30,144 nt of DNA, from the NCBI GenBank assembly GCA_024243835.1, contig JALPMN010000609.1, positions 2,487 to 32,630 on the forward strand, in the 5' to 3' direction. Position 1 is the stretch's first letter, and each line of letters starts with the position of its first letter. Under the pieces are notes generated by a model. The model was not told the origin of the DNA. It made no database searches and saw only the letters and a program-made list of their open reading frames with translations. This DNA comes from Enteropsectra breve (taxonomy: Eukaryota > Microsporidia). Shown piece by piece: positions 16,456 through 24,567 of this stretch. The position numbers were made by a program, and so were the translations under genes.

Positions 16456-17340
16456 TCAGTTTCTTTGATTTTTAATTTTGTTGTTCATCCCCTCGTTGTC
16501 CTCCTTCATGCGCCGTGTCTTTTCAGCCAATATCTCATCCTCTAAATTTTCAAGCTTTTTCTGATAGTATCTGGCCTTGCTTTGGTTTCGTTCCTGAATG
16601 GCACTGTCCCGTGCGCAGATCAGATTTATCTTTTGCTGTGCCACCGATATTTTCTTTGGGTTGGCCTTGAACCTGCTCTGAACAACCTCGTCTATTTCTT
16701 CATAGGTCAAATCCCTGTTCAGCTCCGCACGCGCCCGCTTTGCATCCTCTCTGAATTTATCAACAGAAACAATATCCCATTCAGCGACCCATTTGTTCCA
16801 CACGACCTCTTCAGGCATGCGTCCACTGATATTAATAATGTTGCAGGCCTTCGATATCTTGGTCCTGCGTTCCAGGTTTAGATTTAGCATCATCTTTTCA
16901 CTGCAGCCGGGAACACTGTAGGGCGCCTCCTGTCCGAAGCCAACAACTCTTGCAATGTCGTAAATATGCCCAAACTTTGCTAATACCCAGCAGTTTTTCA
17001 GCGCCTTGATTGTTGGCTTGAAGCGATGCTCAATAAAGTCATTTCGCCTGAAAACAAAGTTGCACTCCTCAACACGCGGCCTCCTGATCTCCTCTTCAAA
17101 GACCTCTATTTCTCCAAGCTCTCGCTTTTCTTCTTCGTCTCTTTTTGCGCTTTCTCTTCTGTAGAGCTCTCGTTCTCTTTCTATCTCGGTAAGGCCCTCG
17201 AGGTACTGCCCACTGGCCTCATCGCTGGTGTCCTTGTAGGACGGCTGTCCCCATGCATTCTCCTCGTTGTGGCCACTTCTCTCTTTGGTGTATTTTTTTG
17301 ATTCATAGCCATTTAAATCATCCATTGAAGAACTGCTCAT
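16456..17340 (-). CDS. RTF1: RTF1, PAF1-complex subunit (Plus-3 domain)
   Basis: This 294-residue protein has the RTF1 layout. An acidic/basic N-terminal segment contains TEIERERELYRRES (RTF1 has 'TE.ERE..LFER...'). The Plus-3 domain follows (about residues 85-200), with RRPRVEECNFVFRRNDFIEHRF, then NCWVLAKFGHIYDIARVVGFG and the later MLNLNLERRTKISKACNIINIS. A C-terminal helical region with Arg/Lys/Glu-rich coiled-coil character closes the protein. RTF1 tethers the PAF1 complex to elongating RNA polymerase II through phosphorylated Spt5 and promotes H2B ubiquitylation. Yeast Rtf1 is 558 residues; the N-terminal part is the most reduced here. The frame continues upstream through 44 codons of hydrophobic, spacer-like sequence. 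The ATG at 17340, with CCC eight bases upstream, is the more likely start. Confidence 0.8.
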   Translation of the reverse strand: MSSSSMDDLNGYESKKYTKERSGHNEENAWGQPSYKDTSDEASGQYLEGLTEIERERELYRRESAKRDEEEKRELGEIEVFEEEIRRPRVEECNFVFRRNDFIEHRFKPTIKALKNCWVLAKFGHIYDIARVVGFGQEAPYSVPGCSEKMMLNLNLERRTKISKACNIINISGRMPEEVVWNKWVAEWDIVSVDKFREDAKRARAELNRDLTYEEIDEVVQSRFKANPKKISVAQQKINLICARDSAIQERNQSKARYYQKKLENLEDEILAEKTRRMKEDNEGMNNKIKNQRN

Positions 17341-17348
17341 GGCGAGGG
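17338..17348 (-). promoter_or_regulatory. CCC start-codon motif of RTF1
   Basis: Minus-strand sequence CCCTCGCC stands directly before the ATG at 17340. It supports this start over the ATG at 17472. Confidence 0.45.
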
Positions 17349-17870
17349 TAGCTGTGTAAAACTTTAAAACACAAAAAATAAAAGAGAATTTGTAAACAGC
17401 GCATATAAAGATGAGTTCCTGAAATATCAAAGTACAATGCATAGAAACATGTGTAAAATTTTTATTATGCATTATAAGTTGATAAAAACACTAAACAAGA
17501 CAAATGAAGGGTGTTTATTTCCCCAAACCATATTTATAGCAACATATTCATTTGGATAAAGCTGTTTTAAGACGAACTATTCCGATATTAAAAACACGGC
17601 AAGAATCTTATGTAGCAAACATTTCATAAAAAATCAAATTATGAAACACCAAGCAGGCCCAAATATTCTGTAATAAAGATTTTAAAATGCCTTTATCAAT
17701 GACAAGAAAACCTATAGTCCAAAGGGCACTTGCTTTTATGTAAGCTTTATAATTTTAAGAATATTAAAAGATGAGTTATCTAAACTAACCTGTATTTGAC
17801 TTTAGGGGTAAAAATAACTCCTGTGAAATTATCTATTTGAAAAACATTTTCCTAAGGAAATTTTATTGAT
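17341..17870. other. intergenic spacer, nothing recognised
   Basis: This AT-rich sequence lies between the RTF1 start and the MKT1 stop, both on the minus strand. No repeat or RNA signature was found. Confidence 0.5.
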
Positions 17871-19439
17871 TTAGAGTCTGTGTGTGGCCTTCTTGCATAT
17901 TTCCGAAATACTTCCATTAAGATTTACCAGCGAAGAGCTGTCCCTCTCCGCAAAAAGACTCACAAAATCTACCCTCGTGCTTATGTCGTTTTCAAGCACA
18001 GTGTAGCTGTCGCTCCATTTATCGGTCCACTTGCTGTCGCTCTCACCCTTCACTATGTCTTTTACCTCGTGCTTTAGTTTCTTGAAGGCACAGACTATTT
18101 GCGCTACATCACGCAAAGCCAGCAGACAGTCCCCAATCTCGAGACGCGAAATGAACTTCTCAATCCCGAAGTGGCCGAAGGACTGCTCCTCGTTCTTCTG
18201 CATGAGCTCTGCACCAAGCAGGTCCGACAGATAAACCTCATTCGCCTGGTTCTCAGCCAGGAATTTCGCAAGGATAAAAACGCCCTTATCGATTTTTTCT
18301 TCCAGATCCCCGTTAGAAAGAAGTATTTTGGAGATAAAAGAAGAAACGAGATGCGCCTCTCTGTCGGTGCCCATCTCGAAGATCTCACTGTCTTTGCTCT
18401 CGAGAACCAGATTCAACATGCTCTCAAGCTGGTTCATAAACCCCTTGAGTAGCGGGGCTATTTTGCTTTCTACAATTTTTGGCTCAAGAAAGCAGTTTAT
18501 AAAGTCGAACATTTTTGGCGTTATCTGGCAGTTGAAAAGAAGATTGTAGAGGAAGCCTGGGAATTTCTCCCCAAAAATGCTTTCCAGGTCTGACGGGATG
18601 TCGTTGCTGTTCAGGCAGTCCACCGTGCCATCGATGGTCATTACCGGATGGAAAATAACACTGATGTACGACTCCTTGACTGCATCGAGATACGAGCCAT
18701 TTTCAGATTCTTCATAGCTCCGTATCGTGCTTTCATAGTTTTTTTCCTTCGCCAGTGCCAAAATGCTGTCAAATGAGAATTTGTTGCTCTGCGCATAGGC
18801 CGTGACTGTCGGGCATATTTCACAGCCCAGTAAAATAGAGAAGTGCTGGAATGTCGCCAGGCTGATCCCAAGCGACGATAAAATTGCCGGCCTCTCAAGG
18901 AGTGTCAGCTCTTTGTTTTCAAATGAAAAATCAGTGATGACACGCTGACAGTCGGGATAAATAAGAGCATCATTTTTGCTAAAAATATACTTGACACAGT
19001 GCTCCTTCTCAAAATAGATGCACTGTGCAACGGCCGAATACGGCGCTCTTATCACGGTTATTTTGTGTTTTCGTAGATGCTCTGTCACTAGCTTTACGTA
19101 AAGCTCCATGCTGAGGGCCATGTAGTTCGTGCTGGAAATTATCTTCTCCAGCTGCCGCTCAGTCTTGGGCTGTGTGGTGGATATGGCCCGTTTGTTTGTA
19201 AGACCATCCCAGATCCATATTATGTCGGTTGTTTTGCCGAGCTGAATAAGCGGCTCTAGTGCCTCAAAGATCTTTGTTTTCATCTCTTCGATTGTTTGTG
19301 GCGCTGATACTGTTCTTAATGTGTATTTTCTTAAGAACCAAAAGCCATCGATGGCTATTCTTGTCTCCTTCAGGATATCAAGTGGTTTTTTGATGCTTTC
19401 GAACTTCTGGACATAAATGTCTAATCCTCTAATTGGCAT
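17871..19439 (-). CDS. MKT1: MKT1-like XPG-fold post-transcriptional regulator
   Basis: This 522-residue protein has an XPG/FEN1-type N-region (MPIRGLDIYV, RIAIDGFWFLRKY, DIIWIWDGL) and I-region (APYSAVAQCIYFEKEHCVKYIFSKNDALIYPDC, then ITDFSFENKELTLLERPAILSSLGI and FSILLGCEICPT). The segment around APYS, the later 'D+S' block and the 'LG...F......G.D..PT' block match yeast Mkt1 rather than FEN1 or Exo1. FEN1's catalytic 'APxEAEAQ' glutamates are replaced (APYSAVAQ), as in Mkt1, so nuclease activity is not expected. In yeast, Mkt1 with Pbp1 binds mRNAs and affects their translation and stability. The C-terminal MKT1 domain is present but shortened (the yeast protein is about 830 residues). The ATG at 19439 follows ATTTTACCCCA, and no upstream ATG competes. 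Confidence 0.85.
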   Translation of the reverse strand: MPIRGLDIYVQKFESIKKPLDILKETRIAIDGFWFLRKYTLRTVSAPQTIEEMKTKIFEALEPLIQLGKTTDIIWIWDGLTNKRAISTTQPKTERQLEKIISSTNYMALSMELYVKLVTEHLRKHKITVIRAPYSAVAQCIYFEKEHCVKYIFSKNDALIYPDCQRVITDFSFENKELTLLERPAILSSLGISLATFQHFSILLGCEICPTVTAYAQSNKFSFDSILALAKEKNYESTIRSYEESENGSYLDAVKESYISVIFHPVMTIDGTVDCLNSNDIPSDLESIFGEKFPGFLYNLLFNCQITPKMFDFINCFLEPKIVESKIAPLLKGFMNQLESMLNLVLESKDSEIFEMGTDREAHLVSSFISKILLSNGDLEEKIDKGVFILAKFLAENQANEVYLSDLLGAELMQKNEEQSFGHFGIEKFISRLEIGDCLLALRDVAQIVCAFKKLKHEVKDIVKGESDSKWTDKWSDSYTVLENDISTRVDFVSLFAERDSSSLVNLNGSISEICKKATHRL

Positions 19440-20205
19440 TGGGGTAAAATTTTCTCTTGAAATTTTTATTTTAAAACGTAAAAAAATTTATTGCAACAGC
19501 GAGAAATAAAAAGAATCATATTAAAAACGGCTCAGAATAATTCATGTATCGGTATAACGAGCATTTTAGATTTTTGAATATTCTTTATGAATAAGAATTA
19601 ATTTACTCCAGTATTTATAAGCGTTTCATAGATGTTAAATGTTTAAATACCTATTTAATGCAATTTATTGCTTTACTCCCTTTCAATAATTTTTTTCATT
19701 GCTCTTTAATTTTTTAGATACACAGACAGACTAATGAGCAGCTATTAGGCATTAAAGTAAAAATTAAAGCAATTTATTTATGAGAATAAATAGTTATTAG
19801 AATTAGTAGGACGAAATGTGTTTTTAAAGATATGTTTAAACTGCGCTGTACTCAGTAAAGTAAATAGAAAAACACTAAATGGTAGCTAAACGCCTACCTT
19901 AACAATCTAAAGATAAATAGCAAAATACATTTTTAACTAGCGTATAAGTGTCTCTATGCTTTCCCAATAATCTTTTTTGGTTCTATTAAGTTTGTAGTTT
20001 AAATATTATCTAAATGTAATACCTATGTATTGTTAACTCTACTTCCAAAGTATTCATAATAAGGATAAAATTCGTTCATATAACAATTTAGTTCATATAA
20101 TTAACTTCGTTCATATAACAATTTCGTTCATATAATTAGCTGCGTTCATATAAAAAATCTTCTATGAATAATTTCCGATTTTGTTTCTTTGCTTTATTTC
20201 CCCTG
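19440..20205. other. divergent intergenic region between MKT1 and DCP2
   Basis: This AT-rich region must hold both promoters. Its DCP2-proximal end carries the tandem repeat at 20071-20153. No RNA gene or other reading frame is supported. Confidence 0.6.
20071..20153. repeat. tandem repeat with GTTCATATAA every 17/18 bp
   Basis: GTTCATATAA occurs at 20074, 20091, 20109, 20126 and 20144, so spacings alternate 17, 18, 17, 18. This makes two 35-bp units (20071-20105 and 20106-20140, differing at about two positions) plus a partial third. The array ends ten bases before one candidate DCP2 start and about fifty before the preferred one. Confidence 0.85.
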
Positions 20206-20208
20206 ATG
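20200..20208 (+). promoter_or_regulatory. CCCC start-codon motif of DCP2
   Basis: CCCC (20200-20203) stands two bases before the ATG at 20206. It favours this start over the in-frame ATG at 20164, which has no such triplet. Confidence 0.5.
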
Positions 20209-20928
20209 GGAAGCCATGTTACCACGGAAATTCTTGATGATCTTAGCCTGAGATTCGTGATAAATGCACCCGAGTTCTTTCTTCTCAATCCAGAGGAGTA
20301 CATGTTCATTGTCGAGGAGGCGTACTGGTTCCTTACTGATTTTTACAAAATAACAGAGCTGACAATCGTGCAGTTTGCAAAGATGCTGTTGTCACACAAC
20401 AGGATACGATGCGACACACCCACAGACATAGCGATATTCAACGCATACAAAAAGACGATAAAGGTATACGGAGTCATGATGTTTTCCAAAGACTTTACGC
20501 ATGTGCTTCTGGTCAAGCAGAAAGGAATATCCAGCGCCATTACATTTCCCAAGGGAAAGAAGTCCAAAAATGAGACAGGAATCGAGTGTGCAGCGAGAGA
20601 GGTCAAGGAAGAAGTTGGTCTCTGCATAGCAAACAAGATAATAAACATGCCGATAACAATCTTCGACAAAATAACCTTCTACGTGGCGATGAATGTGGAT
20701 ATGGAGCAGCCGCTTGAGACCAGAACAAGAAATGAGATAGAGAAGATATTTTGGTTTCCGCTCTCTGAAGTGGAATCCATTAAAAACAACAATGACTACA
20801 AGATATTCAACGTGGCGTATGCACAGGCAAGCAAACTTGTTAAAAAACTAAAGGCGTGTGAATTCAAATTCGATGTTGAAAAGATACTGGAGAAGGTTGA
20901 TGAGGCTCTAGAAAAAAATAATATTTAA
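20206..20928 (+). CDS. DCP2: mRNA decapping enzyme DCP2
   Basis: This 240-residue Nudix hydrolase would remove the m7G cap from mRNA in the cytoplasm, committing it to 5'-3' decay. The N-terminal regulatory domain starts ILDDLSLRFVINAPEF and continues VEEAYWFLTDFY, both strongly conserved in Dcp2 ('ILDDL..RF..N.P', 'EQAHWFY.DF'). The Nudix domain begins with YGVMMFSKDFTHVLLVK and ITFPKGKKSKNE. The Nudix box at residues 117-139 fits GX5EX7REUXEEXGU exactly (G-KKSKN-E-TGIECAA-RE-V-KEE-V-G-L). A box-B-like tail with IEKIFWFPLSEV follows. The long disordered C-terminus of yeast Dcp2 is absent. The ATG at 20164 would add 14 hydrophobic residues. The one at 20206 is chosen because homology starts there and CCCC precedes it. 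Confidence 0.92.
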   Translation: MGSHVTTEILDDLSLRFVINAPEFFLLNPEEYMFIVEEAYWFLTDFYKITELTIVQFAKMLLSHNRIRCDTPTDIAIFNAYKKTIKVYGVMMFSKDFTHVLLVKQKGISSAITFPKGKKSKNETGIECAAREVKEEVGLCIANKIINMPITIFDKITFYVAMNVDMEQPLETRTRNEIEKIFWFPLSEVESIKNNNDYKIFNVAYAQASKLVKKLKACEFKFDVEKILEKVDEALEKNNI

Positions 20929-21066
20929 TTGTTGTAGTAGGAAAAATTAATCCAATAAATTGTTTAAATAAATGGTGTAATCATAATTTATTCATAAGGC
21001 TTTGTTCCAGCTTAAATATACAAATGCAAAAGCATTTTAAGGCCTGCTTTTATGGGTATATTAAAA

Positions 21067-21987
21067 CTATTTTCTAGAGAACAGCCTTGGAACAAGGAGA
21101 TAGCCAACAAAAAGCATCTCTATCACACTGAGAATCAGGCAATTTAGGGCTACGTGGATAATGTGCCATCGCGAGGCAGTGTCTTTAGCCGACCAGAAGA
21201 ATATGGAAATGCTGTAGAAGCAGCTTAATAGAAACAGAGAAATGGATGTGGCGGTGCTTTTGAGACTGTAAAGACAAATGGACAGAAATAGGGTGCACAG
21301 ATTCACAAGCTTATTTGAGGGGACGAGAAGGGCCATAGAAGCCGCTTTAAGCAGGGAGTGCAGCATCTCATTTTTATCATCCTGCAAATAGCCATAGGTA
21401 TAGGCCAGAATTCCCTCGAGAACAAGGATTAGGGAAAGAAAAACCCACTTTATTGGGACATCTCTATCAATGCAGAATGTCGCGACTGAAAACTGGATGT
21501 GGTAGAAAATAAGGAAAAGAAAAATCCTCTTTTGGCCCATGATGTCTTCGCGGTATTTTTTGATTTTATAGTTACAAACAGCAAGGAAACACATAAGAAG
21601 CGCAGGCGAAAGGCTTATCCCAATAAACCTGTTGAAACAGAAGTTTATTTTGTTCCATGCGAACAGAAGGACAAGAAGATTTCCAACATTCAACGAAAAA
21701 TATGTAAAAAGAAGCAGACGGTTGATTTTGGAAAAGATTATTGGAAACAGATACCCAGTCTTGCTGTTCAGCATATACTGCAGGCTATCAGCCCCGAATG
21801 TGTCGTAAAACTCTTTTTTGCCGGGGTCGGATAGAACTGTGTGTGCATTGTTGATTTTCAGCTGCAGCTCTGAGTCGTGGGCGACAATTGCTTTGTATGA
21901 TTCTATGTGGTAGTGCTTTTTTATTTCAGCGGGTGTGGCATTTCTTCCTAGTCCCAAAATGCTGTAGAGGGAGGATGATTCATCCAT
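21067..21987 (-). CDS. polytopic membrane protein with J-like domain lacking HPD
   Basis: This 306-residue protein starts with a J-like domain (residues 1-70): SLYSILGLGRNATPAEIKKHY, then INNAHTVLSDPGKKEFYDTFG, which match J-domain helices I-II and III-IV. Where J proteins have 'YHPDK' for Hsp70 stimulation, this one reads VAHDSE (H37-D38), with the Pro missing and the loop shortened. Canonical Hsp70 activation is therefore doubtful. The remaining 230 residues contain about seven hydrophobic segments separated by short charged loops, so it is a multi-pass membrane protein, probably of the ER. It does not look like Sec63, which has three membrane spans and a Brl domain. The substrate or partner is unknown. 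The ATG at 21987 directly follows GCCCA, the CCC motif. Confidence 0.75.
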   Translation of the reverse strand: MDESSSLYSILGLGRNATPAEIKKHYHIESYKAIVAHDSELQLKINNAHTVLSDPGKKEFYDTFGADSLQYMLNSKTGYLFPIIFSKINRLLLFTYFSLNVGNLLVLLFAWNKINFCFNRFIGISLSPALLMCFLAVCNYKIKKYREDIMGQKRIFLFLIFYHIQFSVATFCIDRDVPIKWVFLSLILVLEGILAYTYGYLQDDKNEMLHSLLKAASMALLVPSNKLVNLCTLFLSICLYSLKSTATSISLFLLSCFYSISIFFWSAKDTASRWHIIHVALNCLILSVIEMLFVGYLLVPRLFSRK

Positions 21988-22600
21988 TGGGCTTATAAGA
22001 AATAAATTAAATAAAGCTAAAATTAGCAGTAAAAATGAGAATGGAATGGCTGCTAGCTAATTAAATGAGGGTTAGATTTATAAAATACGGATATAAGTGA
22101 CATACTACGAATGAAATCTTATTTAACGTATTGAAACAACGAACTCACTCATCTTCGAAAAGGCATTTCTAAAGCTTTTTGGCTAAATGTGTGTTTTAAA
22201 CAGCTGTGGCCATGATCTAGTCTGGTTTAAAGCTTCTCTTTTAGTTTGTGATAAAACAAATTGCTGTGAAACTTTTATAGATATCTGAACAGTAAAAGCA
22301 GTCGTATGCGTGAATAATTTTAAAGTATCGCCTCGCTGAGAATAAATAAAAGCTTAAATAAAAGAAGTATTGCTGTTAAAAGCGTGTGAAAGAGGCTCGT
22401 TTTAAGCGCTGCTTTTTGTTTTTTCGTTTATTAATGGCAAGAACACATAAAGCATGAGTGAAGAGTGCTTGTCTCATGATATTGTGTATAATTTAGATGC
22501 TCTAGATCTCTCTTGACATATAAACAAAGCTGCGTTTTTGATGGACATTAAATTAATTTTCTGCTTTATTTGCAAATATATTTATTTTTTCAAACAAAAG

Positions 22601-22672
22601 AACATTAAAACAACATTAAAACAACATTAAAACAACATTAAAACAACATTAAAACAACATTAAAACAACATG
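22601..22672. repeat. 11-bp minisatellite, six perfect copies
   Basis: AACATTAAAAC is repeated exactly at 22601, 22612, 22623, 22634, 22645 and 22656, followed by a partial copy (AACAT). The perfect identity suggests recent expansion and probable length polymorphism. Confidence 0.92.
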
Positions 22673-22806
22673 TCAATTACGCCAGCATCTTACAGCACTT
22701 AAATTAAAGTTTTAATAAACAATAAAATATGTTGGCTGGTCAAGTGTTGCTTTATTCGCCATACAAAATTCAGCACATGGCAGTTGCAGCGCTTTGTTCT
22801 ATAATA

Positions 22807-22850
22807 AAATTTTATTTTAAAAAAAATTAAATTTTATTTTAAAAAAAATT
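22807..22850. repeat. exact 22-bp tandem duplication
   Basis: The unit at 22807-22828 is repeated without change at 22829-22850, and a third, degenerate copy begins at 22851. Each unit is an AAATTTTATTTT block, eight A and TT. It ends just upstream of the AT-hook gene start. Confidence 0.85.
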
Positions 22851-22874
22851 AAATTTTGTTTAAAAATTTACCCA

Positions 22875-23534
22875 ATGGACATAAAAAGTAACTCCGAAAT
22901 AAATGAAGAGAACACAAATGACGACAACACGAATGACGAGGGCAATTTGGCACACACGGAGCACTTTGAGGAAGAATTAAAGCTGCTAAAATTCAGCAAA
23001 AACGAGATAAAAATACTAACCAAAGACCACGAAGACCAGACAATTGGCGGAAAACGAGTGTACACTGAACGAAAGCTTGTTGACGGGCTTATGCAGGAAT
23101 ACATCTATCCAGTGAAATTTGTGAAGCTTATTAAGAACAAGAAGAGCACTGAGAACAGCAGCGAAGGAAATGGGGAGTCGTCCGGATCAACAGGAAACGA
23201 CAACTTGAAAAATGACAGTGTAAATAAGAAAAAGGGAAGAGCTGGCGAGAGTAAGAATAACACGGTGGCCAAAATGAAGAAACAAAACAAAATCAACACA
23301 ATTTTAATAGATCTCAACTCTGGAGAAAAGGAAGTGAGTGTGAAAAAAGAGACCAAAAAAGCCGTTGCACCCAGCGAGGGAGCCAAGAAGAGGGGAAGGC
23401 CAAAGAAGTATGCGCCCGGCACCGAGCCCTACAAGGTCAAGAAGGCTAAAACAGAAGACAATAAAGAGAACGTGGTGAATGATCTTACAGAGTTCGCTGC
23501 AGCAGAAGAAATAGATAAAATAACCGTTGAATAA
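22875..23534 (+). CDS. AT-hook protein, probable chromatin factor
   Basis: This 219-residue, highly charged protein contains one AT-hook core at about residues 171-178 (KKRGRPKKY), the motif that inserts into the minor groove of AT-rich DNA. The N-terminus is acidic and Asn/Asp-rich. Residues 30-85 look folded (EELKLLKFSKNEIKILTK, then TERKLVDGLMQEYIYPVKFVKLI). The middle is Ser/Asn/Lys-rich and probably disordered. I do not recognise the N-terminal part. The lysine-rich stretches suggest nuclear localisation. The ATG at 22875 has the strongest form of the local start motif (AAAAATTTACCCA then ATG). An HMGA-like architectural role is an inference. Confidence 0.7.
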   Translation: MDIKSNSEINEENTNDDNTNDEGNLAHTEHFEEELKLLKFSKNEIKILTKDHEDQTIGGKRVYTERKLVDGLMQEYIYPVKFVKLIKNKKSTENSSEGNGESSGSTGNDNLKNDSVNKKKGRAGESKNNTVAKMKKQNKINTILIDLNSGEKEVSVKKETKKAVAPSEGAKKRGRPKKYAPGTEPYKVKKAKTEDNKENVVNDLTEFAAAEEIDKITVE

Positions 23535-23860
23535 ATATTTCTAAATATTATTTTGTTTTATTGGATAATGTATGATATAAAAGACTAAGTTTTATATTCT
23601 GGCAAAAGTGCATTACTTTGTTCAAAAGTATCTTAAAATACTATACTTCTTCGTCTACAAATGATGTATGAAGCATTTATTTTTGAAAAATAGTGCCAAG
23701 GCACTGCAATATTCTGCACATAGGACGCTTGATACATTTGAATTCAGAAATTACAGGATAAAATACATTGCGTTCACTCATATGTAATTTCAATAAATTT
23801 GAAATGATTTCAAACGTACAGTTTCTCAGATCAGATAAAAAACTTTTCTAAATTGTCCAT
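23535..23860. other. intergenic spacer, nothing recognised
   Basis: This AT-rich sequence lies between the AT-hook and glutathione peroxidase genes, both on the plus strand. No repeat or RNA was supported. Confidence 0.5.
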
Positions 23861-24427
23861 ATGCAGCGCAAAGAAAAATCTGCAAAAGGCATATACAGCA
23901 TAGAGGTAAAGGATTGGCAAGGCATCAAGAGGAGCATGGGCGACTATGCAGGCAAGCCTCTATTGATCGTCAATGTGGCATCAAACTGTGGCCTTGCAAA
24001 ACAGTCGTATCTTGAACTGGCAGAAATACTGGAGAAATATCACAGCAAGGGACTCAGGATACTGCTGTTTCCATGCAGGCAATTTTTGAAACAGGAATTT
24101 TCTCAGATAAGCAAGGTGAAGGAAGTAGCAGACTCGTATTCTGGCAAATTTGATCTTATGGATTATGTGGAAGTGATGGGCTCCGGAATACACCCCCTTT
24201 TCAAATACCTGTGCGATAATCTCAAGGGCTTTCTGACCAACTCGATAAAATGGAACTTTACGTATTTCCTTATTGGCCGTAAGGGTGAGTTAGTCAGGAG
24301 ATTTGCACCGATGGAACACATAAAGCATGATGATCCCGATTTAGTGCGCTGCGTCGGTAATGCGAAGTCTGAAGCACCGCAGTTCCAGGGAAAGGCCAGC
24401 TGTGAATTGGAAGAGAGTGATGAGTAG
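23861..24427 (+). CDS. glutathione peroxidase family, Cys type
   Basis: This 188-residue protein has the full glutathione peroxidase signature set: LLIVNVASNCGLAKQSY with the peroxidatic Cys43 (not Sec), ILLFPCRQFLKQE with Gln74, and IKWNFTYFLIGRKGE with Trp131 and Asn132. These are the Cys-Gln-Trp-Asn catalytic residues. It would reduce hydrogen or lipid peroxides. Many fungal and plant Cys-type enzymes use thioredoxin through a second, resolving Cys in the loop before 'KIDVNG'. Here that region (KFDLMDYVEVMGSG) has no Cys, so the reductant is uncertain. There is no signal peptide, so it is probably cytosolic. The acidic C-terminal extension (ending CELEESDE) is not typical. The ATG at 23861 is the first in frame; the weak motif GTCCAT precedes it. 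Confidence 0.9.
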   Translation: MQRKEKSAKGIYSIEVKDWQGIKRSMGDYAGKPLLIVNVASNCGLAKQSYLELAEILEKYHSKGLRILLFPCRQFLKQEFSQISKVKEVADSYSGKFDLMDYVEVMGSGIHPLFKYLCDNLKGFLTNSIKWNFTYFLIGRKGELVRRFAPMEHIKHDDPDLVRCVGNAKSEAPQFQGKASCELEESDE

Positions 24428-24567
24428 TAGCTCTCTTTCAAATAATTAAAAACTGTGTGGTATTATATTTATCTCTTCTTAAAATGTATAATCTATAGCA
24501 CACTCAGCAACTGTATAAAATATATACTTTTAATATTTATCTTTAGAATAAACCTAATAGCATTTTA

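Larger units (their letters stand above)
21988..22874. other. divergent intergenic region with two tandem arrays
   Basis: This lies between the J-like gene (-) and the AT-hook gene (+). The right half carries an 11-bp array (22601-22672) and a 22-bp duplication (22807-22850). The left half is plain AT-rich sequence with no supported gene. Confidence 0.6.

Noticed and set aside
17341..17472. N-terminal extension of RTF1 to the ATG at 17472
   Set aside because: The extra 44 residues are hydrophobic and AT-coded like the spacer, and they lack counterpart in RTF1. The ATG at 17340 has a CCC motif.
20164..20205. Signal peptide on DCP2 from the ATG at 20164
   Set aside because: The 14 residues are hydrophobic, but a secreted decapping enzyme makes no sense, and the CCCC motif and homology point to 20206.
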